Assembly (NCBI GenBank): GCA_036507955.1
Contig: DATCIH010000020.1
Coordinates: forward strand, 1-23,795
DNA length: 23,795 bases
DNA from: DATCIH01 sp036507955
GTDB taxonomy: Bacteria > Bacillota > Clostridia > Clostridiales > Clostridiaceae
Reading direction: 5' to 3'
Numbering within the stretch: position 1 is the first letter of the stretch; every line of letters starts with the position of its first letter. A model generated the notes under the pieces. It worked only from the letters and a program-made list of their open reading frames with translations. It was not told the DNA's origin and ran no database searches. The position numbers and the translations under genes are program-made. This document shows, piece after piece, positions 1 through 6,858 of this stretch.

Positions 1-69
1 TTCCCACTAAATAAGTTAAATATTTTGTTCTTTCAAATAGGGTACAAAGGATGATTTATTAGATAAAAC

Positions 70-268
70 GTGAAGTATATTAAAATTAAAAAGGACTTAT
101 ATCCTTCTATTTGTGTTACTGTTATACTACGTAATAATATTTGCCTTTATAATTCTAGGACAAGCTCTAGGTAACGCAGAAAACTTTTCACATAGGAGAA
201 ATTATTATGTAATATATAAAAGTTATTATTCTAATTGTGATGTGTTCACTATTAGTAGGATGTATTAA
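70..268 (+). pseudogene. Remnant of a small membrane protein gene (frameshifted)
   Basis: A GTG at 70-72 overlaps the TGA (71-73) of a short upstream reading frame and opens a Lys/Ile-rich start (VKYIKIKK). Around the A-rich tract at 83-92 the sensible reading moves to another frame, which is open from 74 to the TAA at 266-268. That frame reads RTYILLFVLLLYYVIIF and continues through a strongly hydrophobic stretch to GQALGNAENFSHRRN, like one membrane helix with a polar tail. The frame has no usable start of its own, so one frameshift is inferred. It runs into the beginning of the lipoprotein remnant at 207. I do not recognise the family. Chance coding in A+T-rich DNA is possible. Confidence 0.3.
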
Positions 269-555
269 AACAAACAAAATACACTCTAATAAAGTAAATC
301 CCATCAAATTAACTTTTAGTAATTTACATGTAAATAATAATATGCGTACAAATAATGATGCTATAAATTCGTTAAATCTGAAGAAGAAGGCTTAGCGATA
401 TCAAAAATTGACGAAAAGAAGATATTAAACTATTTGGGTAACGTTACCTTTTTAAGTGGTACAGGTACACATCTACAGCTGATTTTAAGGGAAGAAAAAA
501 TAGTTATAATCATTCTTTCTATAGTGAGGATTTACTACTGATGTTACAGTGTTAA
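207..555 (+). pseudogene. Broken lipoprotein gene (stop at codon 2, then frameshifts)
   Basis: AGGAG at 194-198 lies 8 nt before an ATG at 207, but the next codon is TAA (210-212). The frame then reads YIKVIILIVMCSLLVGCIKT, a textbook lipoprotein signal peptide with lipobox LVGC, and stops at 393-395. The plausible coding sense continues in the second frame from about 380 (EEEGLAISKIDEKKILNYLG) and in the third from about 470 (STADFKGRKNSYNHSFYSED), ending at TAA 553-555. So one codon-2 stop and about two frameshifts separate pieces of what looks like a single small secreted lipoprotein. The family is not recognised. Position and strand suggest it followed the membrane-protein remnant in an old operon. 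Confidence 0.5.
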
Positions 556-712
556 TAGTGGTGTTAAAAGTATATTATTAAAAATAGTTGAAAGGTGTTT
601 ATTTAATAGTAAATAGTAGGCAAGGGTCCAGATTGTATAACAAGTACAAACATAAGACAAAGAGTCCGGGGGTAATAAATGATCAAACAAAGATTTAAAG
701 GAGATGTACTTA

Positions 713-1238
713 ATGAATTATAAAGATATTATAAGTAAGTGCGAGGTAAATGAACATTTGATAAGTATGATACCTTGTGATGAGATTATCAGATTTGGTT
801 ATTCCATGGGTTTGAATGAAAACAGCAAAGCTCTAGATTTATGTTGCGGTTTTGGTGAAATGTTGAAAATATTTAATGAAGCATTTGGCATCAGCGGCAT
901 TGGTGTAGATATAACCCAAGACTTTATTTTAGAAGGTGTATTCCAAAATACCAAATCCTCCCCAAGAACTGATAGATTTTGATGAAGAAGTTCTGCCACT
1001 TAATGAACTTTATAAAATATTCAGCAATCTTGGTTATTATATAACACATATGGCAAGCGATACAACCGGCGATTGGGAACGTTATATCACATGGAGTGCA
1101 AAGCGTGATATCTCTCGTCTTAGAGAAAATCCAGAAGAAGAGAATTTAAGAAATTGGTTAGATAAATGGTATACTATGTATTTTAAATATCGTCGATCAT
1201 ATGAAGGTCAGGCATTATTTGGACTTGAACGGTTATAA
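713..1238 (+). pseudogene. Class I SAM-dependent methyltransferase with internal deletion
   Basis: The 5' part starts at ATG 713 with AGGAG at 699-703 and encodes MNYKDIISKCEVNEHLI followed by the SAM-binding motif I region ALDLCCGFGEML and motif II-like GIGVDIT. After about 75 codons the sense breaks at about 931-945. The 3' part lies in another frame and reads IPNPPQELIDFDEEVL, then GYYITHMASDTTGDWERYITW and a Trp/Tyr-rich end to TAA 1236-1238, the usual C-terminus of such enzymes. Full-length relatives are about 240-260 residues, so roughly 80-90 central codons are missing and the halves are out of frame. A GTG at 936 could start the 3' piece but has no ribosome site. The substrate cannot be inferred. 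The gene is dead as read. Confidence 0.7.
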
Positions 1239-1572
1239 AACCAAAAATACTATGAACGAAATAAGCATAATATTTGGTACACAGTATTCTTTATATAAAA
1301 ATTAAAGGAAGACACTCAACAAAATGACTTCCTCCCTAAAAATTATTATATTTTAAAACGCGGTTCTTAATCATAGACTAATAGACATTTGCTCCTCAAT
1401 ATGAAACTACTATACGATTTTTGTCGTCCAATAAAGACTACATAAGGTGTTTATGAATAAGCCTTTATATCGTCCTTTACTTTAGTATTCCCCCTACATC
1501 ACATCATTTTTGTTCTATAAACTGTTCATTTTCCCCATTAGTTTTTATCTTGTTTAAGACTCTATCAACTTA
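1239..1572. other. Gene-free stretch with an ABC-F tail repeat
   Basis: No reading frame of coding character is visible on either strand. A weak AGGAAG/CTTCCT inverted repeat at about 1306-1336 could end transcription from the methyltransferase remnant. The only recognisable content is the 32-bp repeat at 1401-1432. The rest is A+T-rich spacer. Confidence 0.5.
1401..1432 (-). repeat. Direct repeat copy 1: ABC-F gene tail and 3' flank
   Basis: These 32 bases match 3291-3322 at 29 positions, in the same orientation. Read on the - strand, the segment encodes the last residues WTTKIV and the TAG of the ABC-F protein, plus 12 bases after the stop. Homology ends abruptly at 1433. It is either a leftover of a second ABC-F copy or the far end of a short duplication; the two copies enclose the solute-binding protein gene. 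Confidence 0.7.
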
Positions 1573-1595
1573 AAAAAGCAAGGTTATTGCTTTTT
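1573..1595 (-). terminator. Rho-independent terminator, probably two-way
   Basis: A perfect 9-bp stem (AAAAAGCAA / TTGCTTTTT) closes a 5-nt loop. The A run on the left and T run on the right give U-tracts for either strand. It lies 65 nt past the stop of the - strand solute-binding protein gene and is the best candidate for its end. Confidence 0.65.
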
Positions 1596-1606
1596 AGGTT
1601 ACTCTA

Positions 1607-1649
1607 ATAAAGAGCATAGCGAAAGTATTTATTTCGTTATGCTCTTTAT
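1607..1649. terminator. Long hairpin after the solute-binding protein gene
   Basis: An 18-bp stem with one G-T wobble (ATAAAGAGCATAGCGAAA on the left arm) closes a 7-nt loop starting 11 nt beyond the stop codon of the - strand gene. There is no clear U-tract next to it, so it may protect the mRNA 3' end or act together with the hairpin at 1573-1595. Confidence 0.5.
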
Positions 1650-1660
1650 GATGGTTTTTA

Positions 1661-3112
1661 TTATTTACTATTTAGAAAATCGTTAAGCTGAGCTTGAAGA
1701 TTAGTTATTAGGGTATCAGTTCCTGCTGCACTTTTAATATACGCCCTAATGGTATTAATATCCGCCCCTTTAAGGCTTCCTTGATAAAGAGCATGATAAA
1801 GATTTTTACTAAATGTATCACTCCTAGCATTTGCTGCATCTTGCATTTGGAAGTAATCTGGAAAAAATCCCTTTGAAGGAGCATATTCTAACCTTGAATT
1901 TAAAGTATTAACACTAGTTTTATCTAACTCATAATTTATGTTTTTAAAGGGACTTGAATTCCACAAAAGGTATAGCATTTCATTAGAAGGATAAGACATT
2001 TGCCCATTTACTAAGGTATAATCTTTTCCAGGTCTTCCATAGACTAATAAATTATCATTGTCCTTACTTCCTTGAACCCAATTAAGAAATTTTAAGGTTC
2101 TAACTGCATTTTTAGATCGACTGCTTATCGCTATCCCCCCATTATCCGATACAGTAGCTATAGGGTTTAATTTAATTAGTGGCAAATCTTTACCAAATAA
2201 ATAAGTATGAACAGCTACACTTCCGCCATTAAAAGCAAAATCCATAGTAGAATCTTTTTCAACATAGTTGTAGCTATTAAAATATGCTGCTGCTTCTGTC
2301 AGGGTATTTTCTTGTGGAGACATTAAATATCCTTTTTTTATCCAACCTGTTAATTTCGTCATTACATCCCTAAAGGCATCCGTATCTTCCCACGGAATAA
2401 GCTTCATTTTTGGATCATCATATTTGTAAACTATACTAGTATAATTATCTAATACAGCATAGCCATATAGTCTTGCGTAAAAGGAAGTATCAAAAGGAAT
2501 AGTGGTAAGTGGGACTATACCCTTTTCATCTTTTGCAACGTCTGCTAAATATACCCCTAAATCATCTAAGCTATTTATATCAGATAAATTATATTTTTTC
2601 ATTAAGTCCTCTCTGACGATTATGCCATCACTGTTAGTTATTGGACTTATTGAGGGTATTGCATAAATCCTTCCCTTAACTTTTATAGCATCCAAATCAT
2701 CTTTAGTAAGGTTTTTAATTATGTTAGAGCAATTAGCAGGAAATAAAGTTGTAAGATCTAAAAGTTCCCCCTTTCTTGCAAGCTTCGCATAGGATAAACC
2801 ATTAGGATCATCACTCCCACCAACAATAAAAGCATCAATGGGGGTCGCAGAATTTGTTAGTGTGTCTTCTATATTCTTATAATAGTCATCGGTGGAAAGC
2901 CATTTAAAATTTAAATCAATATTAAGATTAGATTTATCAGCCACCTCCTTAAGCACAGCTTTAGTGATAGGATTTTCCTCCCCGATCCAGCAAAAATTTA
3001 GAGTCACATGTGGTAGGGCAGATTTTTTAAATGTCTTTAGTTTCACAGTATTACATCCACTTAATAATATTAAACATAGGCACACACATAATACTTTTCT
3101 AGTAAATTTCAT
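1661..3112 (-). CDS. Extracellular solute-binding lipoprotein, LplA/DUF3502-like
   Basis: The 483-residue product starts MKFTRKVLCVCLCLILLSGC, a lipoprotein signal peptide with lipobox LSGC and acylated Cys20. I chose ATG 3112 over the in-frame ATG at 3127 because GGGAG lies 8 nt before it. The mature part has the layout of a family 1 sugar-binding protein: N-terminal lobe with HVTLNFCWIGEENPITK, a domain near WVQGSKDNDNLLVYGRPG, and a C-terminal part like the DUF3502 region of Bacillus LplA. It should sit on the outer membrane face and deliver an oligosaccharide or similar ligand to an ABC importer. No permease is adjacent, so it is an orphan in this window; the MsmK-type ATPase at 9754-10863 is a possible distant partner. 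Ligand unknown. It is flanked by near-identical direct repeats. Confidence 0.82.
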   Translation of the reverse strand: MKFTRKVLCVCLCLILLSGCNTVKLKTFKKSALPHVTLNFCWIGEENPITKAVLKEVADKSNLNIDLNFKWLSTDDYYKNIEDTLTNSATPIDAFIVGGSDDPNGLSYAKLARKGELLDLTTLFPANCSNIIKNLTKDDLDAIKVKGRIYAIPSISPITNSDGIIVREDLMKKYNLSDINSLDDLGVYLADVAKDEKGIVPLTTIPFDTSFYARLYGYAVLDNYTSIVYKYDDPKMKLIPWEDTDAFRDVMTKLTGWIKKGYLMSPQENTLTEAAAYFNSYNYVEKDSTMDFAFNGGSVAVHTYLFGKDLPLIKLNPIATVSDNGGIAISSRSKNAVRTLKFLNWVQGSKDNDNLLVYGRPGKDYTLVNGQMSYPSNEMLYLLWNSSPFKNINYELDKTSVNTLNSRLEYAPSKGFFPDYFQMQDAANARSDTFSKNLYHALYQGSLKGADINTIRAYIKSAAGTDTLITNLQAQLNDFLNSK

Positions 3113-3163
3113 TTTATCAACTCCCATATCTTAATTTTTCATAATCTACATGTATCCACTAAA

Positions 3164-3192
3164 ATTATACTTGAAATATATTCCAAACACAA
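3164..3192 (-). promoter_or_regulatory. Sigma-A-type promoter of the solute-binding protein gene
   Basis: On the - strand TTGTGT (3187-3192) and TATAAT (3164-3169) are separated by 17 bp, about 50 bp before the chosen start. The -10 is a perfect consensus match. Confidence 0.6.
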
Positions 3193-3208
3193 TTTTATTG
3201 AAGTAAAT

Positions 3209-3247
3209 AAAAAAGGCAGCAATAATACTTATTAATATTACTGCTGT
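3209..3247 (-). terminator. Rho-independent terminator of the ABC-F gene
   Basis: A 13-bp stem with one mismatch and one G-T pair (GGCAGCAATAATA on the + strand arm) is followed, in the - strand direction, by six U. It lies 53 nt after the ABC-F stop. Confidence 0.8.
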
Positions 3248-3290
3248 CTATATATTATTATTTATACCTACTTATATTCTTATTCCATTT

Positions 3291-3322
3291 ATGGAACTGC
3301 TATACAATTTTTGTCGTCCAAT
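3291..3322 (-). repeat. Direct repeat copy 2: native ABC-F gene tail
   Basis: This is the original context of the repeat seen at 1401-1432. It spans the last codons (WTTKIV), the TAG stop at 3300-3302 and a few bases of 3' flank. The copies differ at 3 of 32 positions. Confidence 0.7.
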
Positions 3323-4856
3323 CCTCACAGTTCCAAACTTCCGTTACCACCTGAGTGTAAAATTCAGGCTCATGACATACTATTAATATGCTACCCTTAT
3401 AATCTTGCAGGGCTCTTTTAAGTTCTTCCTTCGCATCAGCATCAAGATGATTTGTGGGCTCATCTAGAATTAATATATTTGTTTCCCTATTTATTAGCTT
3501 AGCAAGTCTAAGCTTTGCTTGTTCTCCCCCACTTAAAACCATAACCTTGCTTTCTATATGTTTTGTGGTTAATCCACATTTAGCTAAGGCAGCCCTAACC
3601 TGATATTGGGTGTATATCGGGAATTCCTTCCAATAGTCCTCTATACAGTTATCGTTTCTATTTACCTTTTCTTCTTGAACAAAATATCCTCTGTATTGAT
3701 AATCACCCAAAATTGCTTTTCCACTTATAGGATTTATTTCACCTAAAAGGCTTCTTAGAAGTGTAGTTTTACCAAGTCCATTAGCTCCAACTAAAGCAAT
3801 CTTTTGTCCTCTTTCCATGTATAAATTTAAGGGCTTTGAAATAGGTGTATCATAGCCAATAATTAGATCCCTAGTTTCAAAAATAACCTTACCAGATGCA
3901 CGTGCTGTTTTAAAATTGAATTCTGGTTTGGTCTTTTCTTGTGGAAGCTCTATAACTTCAATTTTATCCAACTGTTTTTGTCTTGATTTTGCACGGCCCG
4001 TGGTGGAAATTCTTGCCTTGTTTCTAGAAATAAAGTCCTGTAGTTTATCTATCTCCTGCTGCTGCCTATCATAGGCTGATTCTAGCTGCTTTTTATTAAC
4101 CTCATAAAGACGAAGAAAATTATCATAATCCCCTACATACCTAGTAAGTCTTCTTTGGTCTACATGGTATATTATATTTATAACACTATTTAAAAACGGG
4201 ATCTCATGTGATATTAGTATAAAGGCATTTTCATAATTATTTAAAAACCTTTTTAGCCATTCTATATGTTCTTCATCTAAATAATTAGTAGGTTCATCTA
4301 ATAGTAATATATCAGGACTTTCTAGTAGAAGTTTCGCTAAAAGAATTTTCGTCCTTTGCCCACCACTTAGATCATCTACATCTTTATCTAAGCCAACATC
4401 CCTAAGTCCTAATCCTCCAGCAATCTCATCTATCTTAATATCGATGGTGTAAAAATTATTATGCTCTAAAGTTTCTTGAATTGTTCCCATATCCTCTAAT
4501 AACTTTTCTAATTCTTTTTCGCCTGCTTCTCCCATTCTATCTGATATACGAAGCAGCTCTTCTTCAAGGTCATATAAATACTGAAAGGCCCGCCTCAATA
4601 TATCTCTTATGGTACAGCCCTTCTCTAAAGTGACATGCTGATCCATATAGCCCACTCTAACCTTTCCAGCCCATTCAACTTCCCCTTCATCTGGTTGTAG
4701 CTTACCGGTTATTATATTCATAAAGGTGGATTTTCCTTCACCATTTGCTCCTACAAGTCCTATATGTTCTCCCTTAAGTAATCGAAAGGAAACCTCTTCG
4801 AAAATTGCTCTATCACCAAAACCATGGTTTATATTTTTAACTGTTAAAATACTCAT
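3300..4856 (-). CDS. ABC-F family ATPase (ribosome-associated type)
   Basis: The 518-residue protein has two ABC domains and no membrane segment. Domain 1 has Walker A GANGEGKST (36-44), signature LSGGQ (163-167) and Walker B LLLDEPTNYLD (184-194). A charged, likely helical linker (about 245-310) corresponds to the P-site-tRNA interaction motif region. Domain 2 has Walker A GANGLGKTT (357-365), LSGGE (441-445) and Walker B ILDEPTNHLD. ABC-F proteins act in the cytosol on the ribosomal E site; some are translation factors, others give resistance to antibiotics that bind the 50S subunit. Which applies here cannot be read from sequence alone. It has its own promoter and terminator. GGAGG lies 12 nt before the ATG, a longer spacing than at neighbouring genes. 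Confidence 0.9.
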   Translation of the reverse strand: MSILTVKNINHGFGDRAIFEEVSFRLLKGEHIGLVGANGEGKSTFMNIITGKLQPDEGEVEWAGKVRVGYMDQHVTLEKGCTIRDILRRAFQYLYDLEEELLRISDRMGEAGEKELEKLLEDMGTIQETLEHNNFYTIDIKIDEIAGGLGLRDVGLDKDVDDLSGGQRTKILLAKLLLESPDILLLDEPTNYLDEEHIEWLKRFLNNYENAFILISHEIPFLNSVINIIYHVDQRRLTRYVGDYDNFLRLYEVNKKQLESAYDRQQQEIDKLQDFISRNKARISTTGRAKSRQKQLDKIEVIELPQEKTKPEFNFKTARASGKVIFETRDLIIGYDTPISKPLNLYMERGQKIALVGANGLGKTTLLRSLLGEINPISGKAILGDYQYRGYFVQEEKVNRNDNCIEDYWKEFPIYTQYQVRAALAKCGLTTKHIESKVMVLSGGEQAKLRLAKLINRETNILILDEPTNHLDADAKEELKRALQDYKGSILIVCHEPEFYTQVVTEVWNCEDWTTKIV

Positions 4857-4891
4857 AACTAGTGCTTACCTCCAATTTTTAATACAATGAT

Positions 4892-4920
4892 AGTTTAGCT
4901 AAAAAACATTCCTAGGTCAA
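4892..4920 (-). promoter_or_regulatory. Sigma-A-type promoter of the ABC-F gene
   Basis: On the - strand TTGACC (4915-4920) and TAAACT (4892-4897) are 17 bp apart, with the start codon about 35 nt downstream of the -10. Its -35 overlaps the inverted repeat at 4918-4947. Confidence 0.65.
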
Positions 4921-4947
4921 GAATTTTAATGTTTTTTGTAATTCTTG
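4918..4947. promoter_or_regulatory. Inverted repeat overlapping the ABC-F -35 box
   Basis: CAAGAATT and AATTCTTG form a perfect 8-bp inverted repeat spaced by 14 bp. It overlaps the -35 of the ABC-F promoter and extends upstream, a position suited to a regulator site. A repeat with the same CAAGAAT/ATTCTTG ends and the same 30-bp overall length lies at 23751-23780. The regulator is unknown. Confidence 0.4.
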
Positions 4948-5015
4948 CGACAGTAATTTAAAGTAGGATGCACTACGCGAAATTAAATAATTCAACAGAT
5001 AGGATTTAAACTGAA

Positions 5016-5053
5016 AAAAGCTCAATTACTTACAAAGAAGTAAATGAGCTTTT
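5016..5053. terminator. Terminator after the alcohol dehydrogenase remnant
   Basis: A 16-bp stem with one mismatch (AAAAGCTCAATTACTT / AAGTAAATGAGCTTTT) closes a 6-nt loop. A and T runs on the two sides make it usable from both strands. It lies about 45 nt past the - strand stop at 5097. Confidence 0.8.
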
Positions 5054-5096
5054 CATCCTGCGCCAGCATAGACGCATCTATATAGCCTTCATTCTA

Positions 5097-5820
5097 TTAT
5101 AATGCTAATTTATATATTTCATAAACGTCCTCAGTTGATAATTTTTTAAACCCACCAATTGTCCCACCTTTTGGCACACATTTATCAGCCATTTCACGTA
5201 GCCTATTGTCTCCTATATTAACATCGGAAAGGCTTGTAGGTAAACCAAGTGATTTAAAAAAGCTTTCCAGCCGGGAGATACCTTCTAGCGCAATTTTCTC
5301 TCTATCGCAGAAAGTGATGTCTACATCAAATATTCTTACAGCAAACTGAACGAACCTATCTATATTTTCCTTATAAACATATTTCATCCATGCAGGGAAG
5401 ATAATCGTGAGTCCGGCCCCATGAGTTATATCATAAATTCCACTTAACTCATGCTCAATTCCATGACTAGCCCAATCCCCTCCCCTTCCTGTATCAAGAA
5501 GACCATTATGTGCAATCGTACCAGCCCACATTATTTCAGCTCTTGCATCATAATCATCCGCTTTTTTCATAACAAAAGGTGTATTGAAAAGCACCGTTCT
5601 AAAAGCAGCTTCAATCATTCTGTCTGTAAAATCTACACAGGTAGTCTGAACAAAGTAACGTTCCATAAGATGAGCTAGAATATCTGCAGCACCACAAGCA
5701 GTCTGGTAAACTGGAAGTGAATAGGTAAACTCAGGGTTTAAGATTGCAAATTTTGGACAAAGTACCTCAGCTCCAAAGGCTCTCTTCAATTGTCCATCCT
5801 CATTTGTAATAACTGAGTTT
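5097..5820 (-). pseudogene. Iron-dependent alcohol dehydrogenase, N-terminal part missing
   Basis: The readable frame gives about 240 residues from NSVITNEDGQLKRAFGAEVL to a C-terminal YEIYKLAL. This is the last 60% of a BdhA/YugJ-like NAD(P)H-dependent butanol or alcohol dehydrogenase (normally about 385-390 residues). The iron-binding domain is kept: Asp and His in AADILAHLMERY, and two His in WASHGIEHELSG and YDITHGAGL. The N-terminal dinucleotide-binding domain is gone. At about 5820 the frame meets the truncated epimerase gene at an A7 tract, and it is closed upstream by a stop at 5832-5834. A TTG at 5787-5789 is in frame but has no ribosome site. A working enzyme is unlikely. Confidence 0.78.
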
Positions 5821-6456
5821 TTTTGATAAATCTACAAATTTATATGTACGATAGAGATTTGTATATGCCTCTAAAAGATGCAAATGTGTGTTCATAGTTT
5901 TAACTGACGGAACATCATTAGGTAGAAGCTGCATTTCTGTAGTTTGGCTCCAATCTCTTGCTAGTGCCTCTAAATACCCTGATTTTTCACTATCAAAAGC
6001 ATATTTCTCAATCATCTCAAAGGTTTCAATGGCCAAATCAATAGCTTCCTTCTTTTGTGTAACCCTATAATACTCTGATAAACCATAAATTGCGAAAGCG
6101 ATTCCATAAATCTGCTTTTTATCATTGACAACCTGTCCCTTATAATCAAGAATCCAATAAAAGCCCTTATAATCTTTATCATAAAAGCTATTTACCAGAA
6201 AGCTGTAAGCATGATCAGCCATTTCTAAATATTTAGGACTTTTAAAAATTCTATATGCAATTGAATAAGTCCACAGTATCCTAGCATTTAGTACAAGCCC
6301 TTTTGGGGAATCCTTAATTATTGTATTCCCATTCGTAACTAAGCCATAAAATCCACCATTTTCAATATCAATTGTTTTAAACCAATAATCCAGGATATCT
6401 TCCGTAACTTCTTTTTCAACAAGTTCTTTAAAATTACGCATTTCAGTTTTATCCAT
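5800..6456 (-). pseudogene. N-acylglucosamine/cellobiose 2-epimerase family, C-terminal half missing
   Basis: The 218-residue frame matches the first half of the AGE / cellobiose 2-epimerase family (normally about 390-410 residues, an (alpha/alpha)6 barrel). Visible family features are ENGGFYG (32-38), the NARILW stretch with conserved Arg59, KQIYGIAFAIYGLSEYYR, and MNTHLHLLEAYTNLYR. Homology stops at about residue 207; the last residues (FVDLSKKLSYYK) come from the junction with the dehydrogenase gene, and the stop is a TGA at 5800-5802 read out of frame in that gene. The catalytic His residues of the C-terminal half are lost. An AAGGA lies 14 nt before the ATG, inside the end of the upstream remnant, as in a former operon. 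Such epimerases isomerise cellobiose or mannobiose for intracellular phosphorolysis. Confidence 0.75.
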
Positions 6457-6462
6457 TAATTT

Positions 6463-6660
6463 TCATCTTATCCTTACCTCTTTATATGTATGGAACGAGT
6501 CATAATCATAGGTGTCACCACCCTCTACAATTGTCTCAAATTTATAAATTGCTTTACCTGATATTATAATATTTAAATCATTGGTAGCGCTCTCATTTTA
6601 TTCAATTTAGTCTTTGCACTAAACTTATTCTTTTTTAATTGCCACACTTTTAACCTTCAT
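6463..6660 (-). pseudogene. Remnant of an unidentified gene upstream of the epimerase
   Basis: On the - strand an ATG at 6660, with AAAGG 9 nt before it, opens MKVKSVAIKKE and stops after 11 codons. Later, in a frame open from 6597 to a TGA at 6463-6465, the sequence reads SGKAIYKFETIVEGGDTYDY and DSFHTYKEVRIR, which has normal amino-acid balance unlike the surrounding spacer. The tail ends 6 nt before the epimerase ATG, the spacing of a translationally linked operon. I read this as start and end of one gene with a deletion between them. The family is not recognised; context suggests carbohydrate metabolism. Confidence 0.45.
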
Positions 6661-6820
6661 ATATTTCAACCTTTCATATATCGTAATATTTTCTAAAAAC
6701 TTCTTTTTTCTATGCTTTACTTTAATTCAATATTACCACTTCCATTAGAATAAAGAAGTGAAAAATTATACTTGTGTTGTGAACTAATTGTACATAATAT
6801 TAAAGCTAATAATATTATGA

Positions 6821-6858
6821 TATACTATAGAAAACATTATAAAATAAGGAGCTAAATT
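6821..6858 (+). promoter_or_regulatory. Probable -10 box and ribosome site of the rRNA methyltransferase gene
   Basis: TATACT at 6821-6826 is the best -10 in the spacer; a -35 at 17 bp is poor. AAGGAG at 6846-6851 lies 7 nt before the ATG. The rest of 6661-6858 is A+T-rich spacer with no gene visible. Confidence 0.4.

Noticed and set aside
799..999. Short - strand reading frame opposite the methyltransferase remnant
   Set aside because: It is the shadow of a strand with clear methyltransferase motifs and has no ribosome site.
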